DNA from: Phascolomyces articulosus
Taxonomy: Eukaryota > Mucoromycota > Mucoromycetes > Mucorales > Lichtheimiaceae
Assembly (NCBI GenBank): GCA_025677815.1
Contig: JAIXMP010000004.1
Span: forward strand, 1,488,001-1,552,000
DNA: 64,000 bases
Direction: 5' to 3'
Below, piece after piece: positions 1-12,214 of this stretch. The position numbers and the translations under genes are program-made. The first letter of the stretch is position 1. Each line of letters starts with the position of its first letter. Below the pieces are notes generated by a model. That model was not told the DNA's origin. It searched no databases and worked only from the letters and a program-made list of their open reading frames with translations.

Positions 1-1671
1 ATTAATGACGATAAATTATAATGAGCTACAGACTTCTTTTAACCAATTCTTATTTCCTCTCTTTATCATATTATTATGATTACCCTGCAATACTAAAAAA
101 ATTACAAGATAAATAGAATAGCAGTATATAATCGTAATAAAAAACGTCATGAATAGCATAATGAAAAACAGAAAATATTAAGTTTACCAGGTATATATAT
201 TCAGGTCGCACAACATCTTGATATTCGCATGGGCACCATAGATCATAAGCAGAAAAGAAATGTCTTGTACCTTTAGGTCGGTTTATACAGGCGTTTACTT
301 TTTGATAATTACTATTGGTTCTTTTGAAACAATGTCATAGATGTCTTTGTCCTAAGGAACGCGGCGATTACGGAGATGCGCACGCAAAAAAGATGCTTAA
401 AAGAGAGTAAATGTCTTTGTTTGGTCTAGCATCATAATGTGTTTATTTAAATACTATAAAAACATGCGTACACTATACAGTATGTTTGTCGTTAAAACCT
501 TTAAATGGCGATACAAATGCATTAGAGTAAAACCTGTGTATGATGCAATATGCAAGATGCTGCCTGCCTGTCATAAATTGTTAACTATCAATGATTGGCT
601 GGTAGCGTCGGGTCTGATATAGGGTTGGCTATTCTTCCTCTTTGTATAATTTTCAAGTCAGCCATATATTTCTTTAGCATGAGAAAAACAATTAAAGTTT
701 TTTTCTTTGGGAAGTGGCGGTAAAGAATGAACGGTACAAAAAAATTACCAATAGAAAAAGGACAATTTTACTTTTTTTTTTATGATTAATAATAGACATT
801 TATGTTGATGATGAAGGAAGTAAATATCTATAAACGAGTATTAGTTATGAAGAGTTCGTTTAACTAACGTAGTAATAAGTGTCGTGTATAAGATATACCT
901 GTCACTACGTTTCTTGTTGATCGCATTATTTATTTCCTTCAAAAGTCTATATACTGTACTTCTTTAGACAGGTACAAAATATGGCATACATTTGAGAAAA
1001 ATAATGTGTTAAAATATTTTAAAAGAAAGGAGCGTACAAATTTATCTACCAAAGTATGTTCTTTTTTTTTGTAGTCAGGAGATAATTTTTGACATAAGTC
1101 AAAAATAAGAAATAAAGTTACTGTAGATTCATGCAATAAGTTGTGAATTTCTTTGAGTCTCCAAGCCTATTTTAGTAAGCTTTTTTTTAATAAACAAGTC
1201 CCCCCCACCATTATTGATCGCTGTAAAGCAAATAATTGTAGTACATGACAATAATAGTCACTTGATAAATAAGGTAACATCAAGGAAGAGAACAATATTT
1301 TTCATAATAGTAATATTAGCAATAGGATATCATTTTGTTTAAGTTTATTCAAGGAATTTAAAAGAAATGCAATGCGAATAGTATAGTGTTCGCTTAAGAT
1401 AAATAATAATATGATTATCGATAAAGTTTTTTTTTTTTTTAAAAAAAAAAAAAGGTGTAGAAAAATAGAAGAAACTATTCAACAAAAGAAAGAATGGAGA
1501 TACCTAGTTGTAATGATAGTGGCAATGTAAAATATATAAAGACTAGCTCTATATATGAGTGGTGTTGAATAATTTATGAAATGGAAATATAATAAGGATG
1601 TGAATAGCCCCTCATCTAAACTATGATGAAAGGAAAAGTAAAAAGCTCAATTATTATAGCTAATCCTTCTC
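1..1671. other. AT-rich intergenic stretch
   Basis: No convincing gene. Short open frames here (for example near 437-622 and 939-1136) have no recognisable motif and no splice context. There is a T-run followed by an A-run at about 1428-1453, just downstream of the first beta-glucosidase, which could fold as a weak hairpin. Confidence 0.5.
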
Positions 1672-4638
1672 TTACAAAGTGAAGGTAGCAGATTGACGGA
1701 TATCACGGCTGCTTGCACCAACATGGACAGTAAATTCACCCTTGGCCAAAACCCAAGATTCGGAATCTTCATCAAAGTAACTAAGATCAATGGGGGTGAA
1801 TTCAAAGTTAACCTTGGTCTTCTTACCAGCCTTCAAAAAGACCTTTTCAAAACCACGAAGTTGCTTGGGAGGAGCACCCACATCCTTAGGGAATTCAAGG
1901 TAAGCTTGAGCAACTTCAGCACCATCCTTCTCACCAGTATTGGAAACTTCAACGGAAGCAGAGGCAGTACCCTTCTTGTCCTTGCACTTGACCTTAAGCT
2001 TGTTGTATTCGAATGTACTGTAAGAAAGACCGTGACCAAATGCGAAAAGAGGTTCAATATCATGGGCATCAAAGTGTTTGTAACCGACTTCGAGTTTTTC
2101 GGTGTATTCAACCTAATATATATGAAAGATGATTGTAAAAAATTATGCGATATACTTGTTAATAAACTCCCTAGCAATGAATAAATGACTAAGTAATAAA
2201 TAAATAACTGCATACGTTGAAGTTAGGATCAATAGTAGCCCCATAATCATTTTCATTCTTAGCAATAGTGAATGGAAGACGACCACTGGGATTGACATCA
2301 CCGAACAATACATCAGCAAGAGAGTTACCAGATTCTTGACCGGGAAGACCTGGCCAGACAACTGCCTTAATACTTTCGTGATCAATCCAAGGCATGAGAA
2401 CAGCACCAACAGCATTGATGACAACAATAACATTATCATTGGCTTCAGCAACAGCTTCGATCTAGATTGTTACATAAGAATCATGAGAATTTTATGAGAA
2501 ATAGCAGCCGATGGGAAAATAGAGTAAAAAAAAATGAAAACTTACGAGATTGTCACCATTGTGCCAGAGACTCATATTCTTACGATCACCCACGTTTCCA
2601 TCCACATCAATATACTCTTCACCAGAATCAGCCATAGCAAAAACGATAGCAACATCAGCATCGGATGCGACACTCTTGGCAGTTTCAAGATCCCAATCGT
2701 CAAAAGTGGTTGACACTTCAATGTCATCACCAGCACGAGAGGAAATACCATCAGCTGGAGTAATAAGGTAAGGGAAATCAGTAGTTCCGGAACCCCAACC
2801 CATGGCAACTGATGAATAATTATAATCATTATTAATATATGGTGCTTTGAAAATAGTTTTTGGTTAATTTATATAGCGACAAAGTGTGAAATAACTTACG
2901 GTGACCCTCAGCACAGCTTTGATCTTCACATCCATTAATACCCTGAGGAATGGGGCCAGCATCACTACCAACAAGAGCAATCTTCTTCAAATCGCCTGAT
3001 AGAGGAAGTATATCGTCGTTGTTTTGTAAAACAATGACAGCAGCAGCGCCAATGTCACGGACAATCTTGGTGTGTTCTTCAATACCAGGAATGAGAACTT
3101 CTGGAGCTTCTTCACGATGGAAACCATTGAGGCCAATGGATGGGAAACCCTTATCTTGGCCCATCTAAATCAAGATTAAAATGTATGAGGACCAGAATCT
3201 ACTCTAAACCAACAATATATATTCCATGTGGAGTATGATTTATTTACCTTGTAGTAAGCTGCAGCAATACGTTGTGCCATATCGGTAACCTAAATAGTAG
3301 TAATAATATATTATTCTTAAGTATCATACTTCTCCCATGTTGAAGGTTGGTCTTAAGCGCTATTATATAACTTACACGTTCTTCAGGAACCTTGCCGTCT
3401 TCAACAGCCTTTGTCAAATTAGCACCCCACCAGGAGAACCCATCACCCATTACAATGTCACCCTAATAAATTACATAAGAAAGGAATCAATTAGATCAAG
3501 TAATATTTTACAGCATGATAACCTATCAATTCATAATATAAAATAGTAACATACAGGCATTGTCATATCTAATCCAGCATTAGCAGATGGTTCATTGGAC
3601 ATTTGGGCTCCCCAATCGGTCATAATAAGACCTCGGAAACCAAGTTGTTCCTTGAGCACAGTGTTCAAAATGTATTCATTCTCACATGCCCATGTTCCGT
3701 CAAGCTGGTTATAGGAGCACATGACACCACCTATCATAATTGATGAAGATTATATTTTCTTTAGCTATCTCATGCTAATAAAAAAAATAAATAGGTTTCT
3801 GTAATTGAAAGGATTACTTACCCAAACCTGCTTCAATCATTCTAGCATAGGGCCAAACATAGATTTCATGCAAAGTACGATGATCAGCATTGGAGGATGA
3901 CTAAATAAAAAACCCAGTAAGTTTAGTAAACGAACTTGCAGGATCTTGACTTACTAATTTATATACGTACATTCTTACGGTTAGTTTCTTGATTGTTAAG
4001 AATATAATGCTTAGGTACAGCAACCTATAAGATTATTTAGAAAAATTTAACACGATAAATTAGTAATCGGATTGATGTAATAATATCGCTGTTTCATATA
4101 ATGATTGGAATATAACACATACCACACCTTGATCTTGAATACCTTCCACAGTAAGAGATCCAGAGACACCTTGAAGGTAAGGATCTTCACCAAAACCTTC
4201 CCAACCACGACCACCGCGTGGTGAACGCATAATATCCACACAAGGACCAAGAGCCATATTAACACCCTTGGTTCTGAATTCAACACCCAAATATGCACCT
4301 CGCTTGTAGAGTAAATCCTTATCCCATGAAGCAGCTGCTGTGATACCGGAAACACCAGCGGTAACATTATCAGCCCATCGAACACCTAATGGACCATCTT
4401 GAAGACATAATGAGGGGAAATCGGGATTTGTTGATTCAAAAGTGTTACCAACACAAAGGGTCTTCTCCCAACCCTGACCTGTGGCCAATCCAACTTTTTG
4501 TTCAACCGACATTTGACTGACTAATGCAGAAGCCTTTTCGTGTGCTTCATCCCAACTAAGGAGTTTTATACCATGAGGAGCAGCCGTTACTGCACTCACC
4601 AGGAGAGCAGCAGATGCAGAGAGCGAGAGAAGATGCAT
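1672..4638 (-). CDS. Secreted GH3 beta-glucosidase, copy 1 (10 exons)
   Basis: Glycoside hydrolase family 3 enzyme expected to release glucose from cellobiose and other beta-glucosides outside the cell. Exons (genomic): 4638-4123, 4024-3971, 3900-3822, 3730-3555, 3462-3376, 3289-3248, 3164-2900, 2808-2546, 2461-2216, 2112-1672. They sum to 2169 nt, 722 residues, all GT-AG. The ATG at 4638 is chosen because it opens a signal peptide (MHLLSLSASAALLVSAVTA). Seen: N-terminal barrel with DGPLGVRWADN and CSYNQLDGTWACENEY; the nucleophile Asp in GLIMTDWGAQ (about residue 255); the acid/base Glu in ADSGEEY (about 470); then the alpha/beta sandwich and a C-terminal fibronectin-III-like domain (LRGFEKVFLKAG). 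Family assignment is very secure; substrate preference is inferred. Confidence 0.95.
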
Positions 4639-4679
4639 AATATTATTATTATTACTTTGCAAAAGTAGTAGTAAAAAGA

Positions 4680-4700
4680 ATAATTAGATATAAAGTGAAA
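4680..4700 (-). promoter_or_regulatory. Possible TATA element of GH3 copy 1
   Basis: On the minus strand this reads TTTATATCTAAT, about 50 nt upstream of the ATG at 4638. Position and composition fit a TATA-like element, but AT-rich DNA makes this weak. Confidence 0.25.
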
Positions 4701-6949
4701 AAGAAGTATGCTGTCAATGCAAAAAAAGGCCAACGTTTTATCTGTATTTATACAATTTTTATTTTGTTTTTAAAGTTACACATTTTTGCCGCAAAAAGAA
4801 GTATTTTTGTCCAAATCTGAATTAGACTTACTCTATATCTTGTTGCCACCAAATGAATAGCCCTTTTTTTCCTTTGCTACCATTCCTTTTTTCCTTCTTT
4901 TTCATCTTACTTCTTCTCCCCCAAAAAAGGTTTTTGTTTTTGTGTATGGGTTATGTGTGTGTGTGTGTGTGCAAATCGTCGTAAAGATATTCCTTTTTTC
5001 CCGTCATCCATTCACTGCATTCAGCCTATTATACATCACCCCACATGTTTTCAAAGTAGGAAATCAAGGGAAAACTTTTTTTATTTGTCCCGTTCAATGA
5101 ATATATATAATAACATGGTGAGAAGTGAACCTCAGGGTCGTTTCCCTCTATTTTTTATGGGCCCTTTTTCGTTTCGCCACTCTCTGTTTCTTTTACCTTG
5201 CTAGCGAATTATTACGTCAACTTTTACCGCCTTCTTCCAGTTTACCCACAAATGTTGTACTTGGAGGCTTTGATATTTCCTGATGAAGTAACCATAGTGT
5301 TCCAAAGGAGCTTTTACATACTATAAACAGGTTGTTTACGTGATAACTCAGGGTGAGTAATTGTCAACACGGTGAGTTAACAAATAAAGAAGAATACTGA
5401 CCCGCACTATCCCAACGAATAATTTGATTCGTCACAAGATATACATATTAAGAAGAAGAAGAAGAAGACAACATCTTTCTTCATTGACTGTTAATACTAC
5501 TCTAACCCTTTTTTTTTCTCATGGAGATAAGTACACAGCATATACTATTATACTTTGAACTTATAATGTCCCATTTAATAACTCAATTTTGAATACTGGG
5601 AACTGCCTTTACTGGATATACTCCACATTCATCTACTACCCCCACATTTATCTTTATCAATATTATCTCATATTCATTCTGTTTCCCTCTTTCCATTTTG
5701 TTATAGTTTAGCTTACGCGTTCATATTATCCATCGGATACTACTACATTTGAATTTTTCTTTATTGGAATATATAGTACATGCTTCTCTTTTCAAGGATG
5801 AAGTATTCATTATTACTTTTTTCATCTATTATGAACTAATAATATATACACATGCACATACTGCATGAATGCAACTATACGCATCAATGATGATTTACTC
5901 CTGCATTTTTGTAATTCAAGTCTTTCTCCCATCTTCTCCCCGCTCTGGCAACACCTTTTCTTGTTGAGGAGTACAAATGGACCGGTTAATTTCATGAACA
6001 ACAAAAATTTTCACTCTCTCAGGTGACGTCTCTAGAAATAATAATAACACATTTGACAATTCCGCGGTCTACCAGCATTTTATTCATGCTATCGTTAATA
6101 TAATACTATTCCCTTCTTCCTCTTCTTCTTCAGGTTCTATCTGATCAACAAGAATAAGTCGCACCATATATTTTTGGGTCATAGCATTTTCTCAATTGAA
6201 CCCGTTCCACCATAACAACAATTGATTACTCTACTACTATTCAAATAATTCACAATAGAGAAGAAAAAGTTTCCCTTGGGAAGCATGTGATCTACCATCC
6301 TCACAACCTATCATTCAACTCGGAGAATTTGGTTTCTTATTTGCGTAACAAGGAAGATAAAGATGTTTGTTGCATGGTTACACTAAAAATTTATTCCAAC
6401 ATTACACATAAAACACACAAAAAAGAATTTGAACGATGGGTGATGGGTTGTAGTGGCTGTTGGAAAGTATATATGTTGTTATATTTTGTACGTATTCTCG
6501 AATACCACGACGGAACTATCAAAAGGAGCGTTTTTTTTAAGAATATGATTTATATGTTGTATTTTTTTTCACATAATTGTGTAAAGTTTTCTATATTACC
6601 AACGAAAATGATGTTGATTACGTATGGTTCTTTTTGTGAGACTTGGAGGAGTATACTTTCTATACTACTTTTTCGTCTCGTTATTCAATTCCGAGTGTCG
6701 ATTAGATAATCTAAATTCAAATTTCAGATCACGCTGACTCTATACATCTAATATGTAATGATTTATTTCACATTATATGCGTCATTTTATGTGTTATCAC
6801 AACAAGATGCTATTCCATCAATTAATACGAATCCAGCATTTCATGTAGATTATACATCAAGAAGCAAAAGAAAAAGATCACAGAGACACGAATATTTCTT
6901 GATAATTAAACAATATTTTATATCCGTTGTATATGAACAATTACAACAA
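4701..6949. other. Gene-free region upstream of GH3 copy 1
   Basis: No supported gene. Contains a (GT)n tract near 4953-4971, a GAA-type triplet repeat near 5453-5467, and pyrimidine-rich stretches. It probably holds the promoter of the minus-strand beta-glucosidase that starts at 4638. Open frames between 6287 and 6709 show no recognisable protein. Confidence 0.5.
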
Positions 6950-8090
6950 ATTGTCAGAAGGTGGAGGTGTCCCGGTATAACCCATACGTGTGAATATCTA
7001 TTCCAAACGTCGCGTTCAGTTTTACCGGACTTAAATGTCACTTTATCCTTTTTTACCAACTCTGAGGTAAATCTTTTCAAATCCAAGTCATTTCCAAGGA
7101 AGAAGAAGAATTCAACTATGATCATCATTAAATAATGATACTTCCTCAAGCAGAAAATTAATGTAATTAACTTGATATTTGATATGGAGATTTATGTTGG
7201 ACTAGTTGTCCAAGTATATGTAAAAAGAAAGATAGATGGAAGCTCAATATCAACTGTATATACCAAAAGCTCTATAACGTTAAGTTTTCTGGTTTTTTTT
7301 TGCCCGCCATATAATAAATCAGTTATTGATATTAATAATAGAATTTAATTGAATAGATGATTATTTTTCTCCATGTTGCATGATTTCCTTTTGTTGAGTT
7401 ATCTTGTAATAAACTTACGATTATTGCTTCTATATTAACAGTGTACACATTATAATAAGTGTCTCTATAGTGAAACATTGTGCTTGAAAACCGCCTATAT
7501 ATATGGTCATATTATATCTTTGAGCATTGTATTTGTAAATGGGTTTCCAGACTCTTAGACTTATAATAGTTGAGTAATAAAATTTAAAAAATATAATATT
7601 AGCCAAAACACCTACCCCGCACACACGTATATCCAATATAAACTTACCCGAACGTCGGGATGGCGTTGAAGAAATTGGCCACACTAAATATATGCATACA
7701 ATAACTACTCCCATCATTTTTTCGTATCAACTACGTAACTTTGATAGATAGTCTTAGTACAGAATCACTATTAATAGTCTGGTAATATAAACCCATAATA
7801 TATATATATATATATATATTCATCAGCATCATTTCTTATAACATGTCATATTAACAAAATTAAGATAAAGATAAAGATAAAATGGCATGATGGAGGAACG
7901 GGATCTGTCTGCGTATCTCTCATACCTTATTATGTCACACCACTCATTAGTTTATATTGAGTTTTACTGTTATTCTTGATATGGTCCATCAACAATGAAT
8001 CCGGGCCTATATTGCTTATTATTGATTATACTTGGTGTTAGATAAGAATCATGTTAAAGTTGTACTACTTTTGATTGGTATAACATTTTC
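6950..8090 (-). pseudogene. Decayed third GH3 beta-glucosidase with internal inversion
   Basis: Fragments match the paralog at 8451-12140. On the minus strand: 6965-7080 encodes KTERDVWNRYSHVWVIP, against [17 protein letters not shown] in the paralog; 7415-7470 matches the exon end at about 9007-9055, including the CTTACG donor context; 7640-7715 reads VVIVCIYLVWPI, against [12 protein letters not shown]. Spacing between these blocks (about 450 and 230 nt) matches that in the intact gene (about 490 and 245 nt). On the plus strand, 7881-7935 and 7985-8085 match the MAWGSG exon and the PHQG..FWDWD exon, so the upstream half is inverted relative to the rest. No open frame survives. A (TA)n tract at 7799-7820 lies between the two halves. 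The paralog comparison was made by eye. Confidence 0.75.
7797..7821. repeat. (TA)n microsatellite
   Basis: About 12 TA units in a row, at the switch point between the minus-oriented and plus-oriented halves of the decayed GH3 copy. Confidence 0.9.
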
Positions 8091-8450
8091 TGACAACCTA
8101 ATTACAATATATGTAATATTATCATACGCTTGCTTCAACTAGAGTAATTGTTGACATAATTAACTATGATTCAAGAACAATTCTCTGAAGTATCAATCGT
8201 GATTTTAGTGTCCGGCTGAAAATTTCGTTGTAAAAGAAATCCATTACTGAAAAGGAAATGTTCTGGAACAAAATGCAACTCAGCCAATTACTTCTAGTGT
8301 GTTCGCGCATTATGATCAAATTTTACAGCGTAAGATAATAATCATTTTCAGAAAGGATGGAGATAAAATATATAAATGATATTTATTATTAAATATTTAA
8401 GTTATAATATGTAGATGACAGATTTTTTTGTACGAAGTTAAATAAAATTA
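8091..8450. other. Intergenic, downstream of GH3 copy 2
   Basis: No gene seen. AT-rich sequence between the GH3 relic and the stop codon of the second GH3 gene. Further GH3 remnants here would be too diverged to see by eye. Confidence 0.4.
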
Positions 8451-11400
8451 TTAAAGAGTGAAAGAGACGGAATCACGGATATCACGGCTACTAGCGCCAA
8501 CATGAACCGCAAATTCACCAGATGGGATAACCCATTCATGAGAATCAACATCCCAAATACTGAGTTCAGTTTTACCAAACTCAAATGTCACCTTGCTCTT
8601 GTTACCCGCCTTGAGATGGATTTTTTCAAAACCACGCAACTGTTTAGGGGGTTCACCAGCAGATTCAGGGAATGAAATGTATGCTTGAGGAATTTCAGCT
8701 CCATCTACATCACCGGTGTTTGTCACTTCCACTGAAGCAGTGACGCGGACCTTATCACCATGACCCTTGGTATGAAGTTTCACCTTAGAGTAGTCAAATT
8801 TGGTATAGGAAAGACCGAAACCAAATTCGAACAAAGGTTCAATGTCATTGGCATCAAAATGTCTGTATCCAACTTCGAGCTTTTCGGTATATTCCAACTA
8901 TTATCATTATTGATATGATATATAAGTATTCTTTTGTTCTTTTATATGCAGCAGGTATTGTCTGTATAATGTTCTTTTTTTTTTGATGGCTTGAATTGTT
9001 AAGAACTTACGGTTGTTGCATTGATAACGCGAACATTATAATCTTCTTCATTGCGAGCAATAGTATAAGGTAATCTACCACTAGGGTTGTAGTCACCAAA
9101 CAATACATCAGCAAGGGAGTTACCAGATTCTTGACCAGGAACACCAGACCATACAACAGCCTAATAATAAGATGTATATATTAGGTATATGAACCCATCA
9201 CATGTAAACACATCCTACTTTCACTATCAAAAACTACATTCATCTCTAACTTACTCGAACGTGTGGATTATCAACCCATGGCATGAGAACTGGACCTACA
9301 GAGTGAATAATAACGATAACATTTTCATTCGCTTCAGCGGCAGCTTCAATCTATTACATACAAGATATTATTAGTAGTCCGATATAATAGTAATGAAAAA
9401 TTATAATATAATTTGAACTCAAAGATACATACCAAAGCATCACCATTGTGCCACAAAGAGATGTTATTACGATCACCCACATTACCATCGACAATGATGT
9501 GTTCTTCACCTGAATCAGCATTAGAGAAGACTAATGCAACATTGGCTTGGCGTGCTGTTTCAGCAGCAGCTTCAGCATCCCAATCCCAAAAGTTTGTAAT
9601 GATTTCAACGTCATCACCAACACGGCTTTGGATTCCTTGATGAGGCTAGATATTAAAGTAATAATTGTATCATAGTTAATCAATATATATTGCAAAAAAA
9701 AAAGTAATAATATACATTATAAAATCCAAAATAAGTAAAGAAGTAACGTACTGTAATAAGGTATGGGAAATCTGCAGTTCCCGATCCCCATGCCATGGCT
9801 ATTTTTTTAGAGAAAAAGAAAAATGGTCAGCGGATAAATTTTGCTATTTTTTGGATGATATGTTTTTCTTTAATGTTATAAAACGTGTTCAATTATTCTC
9901 GAAAATTTACCTAATCTGTTAAATACGTAATAGAGAAATAATATATTTGCAGTTATTAGTATACAGCAATATAATTGAAATAATACACCAATAACACTTG
10001 AAGGATCATGTACTTACGTTCCATTGCTGCAACCTCGGCTCACACAAGAGTTAGGACCACTAAAAAAATTATAGTTTATACAAGATTTTACCGTGGTAAG
10101 TACAACATGACAAAAAAGTCAAAAAAAATTGGCGACGGATATTGTTGCCTAGGTGTCAGTAAGTTACACAACGAAGACTTACTTTGGATCATCACTTGCA
10201 TCACTACCGATGAGTGCCAATGTATCAATACTATCTGTCTTCAATGGTAATACACCATCATTTTTAAGGAGTACAGTAGCAGCAGCACCCATTGAACGAA
10301 CCAACTTGTGATGATCAGCTTGAACAAGAACCTCGGGAGCTTCTGTACGGTTGACCATGTTGACTGTAGTCTCGGGGTAATCCTTGTCTTGATGCATCTG
10401 AATAAACAAAGAAGAGAAAAATTAGATTATAGAACTTATTTTATTATTGAAATTAATACATATGGTAAGAAATTGAAATAAATGTAGTACCTTATAATAA
10501 GCTGCCACAATACGTGTTGCCATGTCAGTAACCTATCATAGTAATGATAAAAACAATAGTGGAAAAATGAGTTCTAATTGATAGAAACATATATATATAT
10601 ATATATAGAAAGTGCAATGGGCAGGTATATGTTTACTTACTCGTTCCTCAGTAACGTCACCATTTTGGACAGCGTCAGTCAAGTTTTGTCCAAAGTAAGT
10701 ATAATTATCTCCCATAATAATATCACCCTATCATTATAAACAACCATTACTAAATCATCTCTAAATACTGTAATTGTTCTTTGGGTATTAATAATGATAG
10801 TATATATCATAATGTTACATACAGGCATAGTCATGTCAAGACCAGCATTAACAGCAGGTACAGTCGAATGAGTAGCTCCCCTAAAAATATCAAAGATAAT
10901 CGTTCAGTTTAGTTTGGTTATTCAACATGTAATAACAAAATACTAGAATGAGATTCATGACACAAACCAATCACTCATAACGTAACCCTTGAAGTCAAGC
11001 TCGCCCTTCAAGACAGTGTTCATAGTATATTCATTTTCACAAGCCCAAATGCTATCGATCTCATTGTAACTACACATAACGGCACCAACACCCTAACAAA
11101 GTATAATTGGCAATGGGTTAGGATCAGTAATGCATGATAAATGAATGTAATAAATAGTTTGAATAATATATACGTACTGCTTCCACCATACGTGCATAAG
11201 GCCAGAGATAAATTTCATGGAACGTACGTTCATCGACAGTAGAAGTGGACTATAATTAACAATTAATTGTATTAGTTTACGTATACATTTCAAACCTTGT
11301 TCAAAAAATCCAATCAAAATGTCCAAAGAAATAAACTTACAGCTTTACGGTTGGTTTCTTGGTTATTAAAGATATAATGCTTTGCTGTGGCAACCTGTAT

Positions 11401-12140
11401 ACCAATAAATGGGGAAACAGAAGATGGTTATTCATTATAACTCAATCAATCAATCAATCAAATACATTATTGATAAAGAACTTCAATATATATAACAACT
11501 TACAACACCAGCTCCTTGAATACCTAATACTGTTTCTGTACCAGCAATACCCTGTAAATAAGGGTCTTCACCGAAACCTTCCCAGATTCTTCCTGCGTCG
11601 GGAGCACGTAAAAGATCAACGGAAGGACCGAGCTGGACGTGAATTCCTTTGCCTTTTTTGGATAATAAAATGAAATTGGGCAGGTCGAATTAGAAAAACA
11701 ACGATCATGTATTTTTTTTTCTCCTATTGGTAAACCTTCTCCTCATTAAAGTTTTGATAATTTATATTACCTTTGAATTCTTGACCCATGTACCGGCCAC
11801 GGTCACGAATAGCTTGCTTGTCCCACGAAGAAGCGGCAGTAATACCAGCAACACCAGCAGTGATATTATCGGCGAATCGAATACCCAATGGACCATCTTG
11901 AAGGCAAAGGGATGGGAAATCAGGTTCAGTGATGGCATATGTATTACCAACACATTTTGTTCTTCTCCATTTGGTACCAGTTGTAATATTTACTTTTTGT
12001 TCAAGACTCATTTGACCAACGAGATCATTAGCCTTTTGATAGGCAGCTTCCCATGTTAATGGGTCGCTGGAAGTAGGTGCAGCTAAACAGCTACCAAGAA
12101 AAGCACCAGCTGTAATCAAAAGCGAGGCTACTACACGCAT
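8451..12140 (-). CDS. GH3 beta-glucosidase, copy 2 (15 exons, one splice-phase conflict)
   Basis: Paralog of the GH3 gene at 1672-4638, same strand. Start [20 protein letters not shown] is a signal peptide. Exons: 12140-11771, 11652-11504, 11394-11341, 11249-11178, 11092-10968, 10880-10823, 10727-10641, 10532-10491, 10397-10183, 10059-10018, 9798-9752, 9645-9433, 9350-9255, 9160-9011, 8897-8451. Seen: [11 protein letters not shown], nucleophile Asp in GYVMSDWGAT, acid/base Glu in NADSGEEH, C-terminal fibronectin-III-like domain. It keeps several introns that copy 1 lacks. The exon sum is 2167 nt, not a multiple of three. The conflict is between the exon ending at 10018 (phase 2, ...CSNGT) and the exon starting at 9798: only the TAG at 9801-9799 is available and it leaves two bases before ATG where one or four are needed. 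The gene may be a recent pseudogene, use a non-canonical site, or contain a sequencing error. Confidence 0.85.
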
Positions 12141-12203
12141 GATGGGCTTCGTTTGTTGCTTTTTTACTTTTAGTTTTCTATTCGGAGGAAAAAGAGTGGG
12201 GGA

Positions 12204-12211
12204 TATTTATA
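12204..12211 (-). promoter_or_regulatory. TATA box of GH3 copy 2
   Basis: Minus-strand TATAAATA, 64 nt upstream of the ATG at 12140, within CCATATAAATATCC. A good consensus at a usual distance; function inferred. Confidence 0.4.
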
Positions 12212-12214
12212 TGG

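Noticed and set aside
1693..2184. 163-codon plus-strand frame over the GH3 copy 1 C terminus
   Set aside because: It is antisense to conserved GH3 exons and crosses an intron without splice logic.
4639..4662. Upstream extension of the GH3 copy 1 reading frame (Asn-rich leader)
   Set aside because: The extension begins with TTG, not ATG. The ATG at 4638 opens a typical signal peptide.
6287..6709. 140-codon plus-strand frame with Cys-rich and hydrophobic pieces
   Set aside because: It starts at GTG, has no recognisable motif, and lies in AT-rich DNA next to the GH3 relic.
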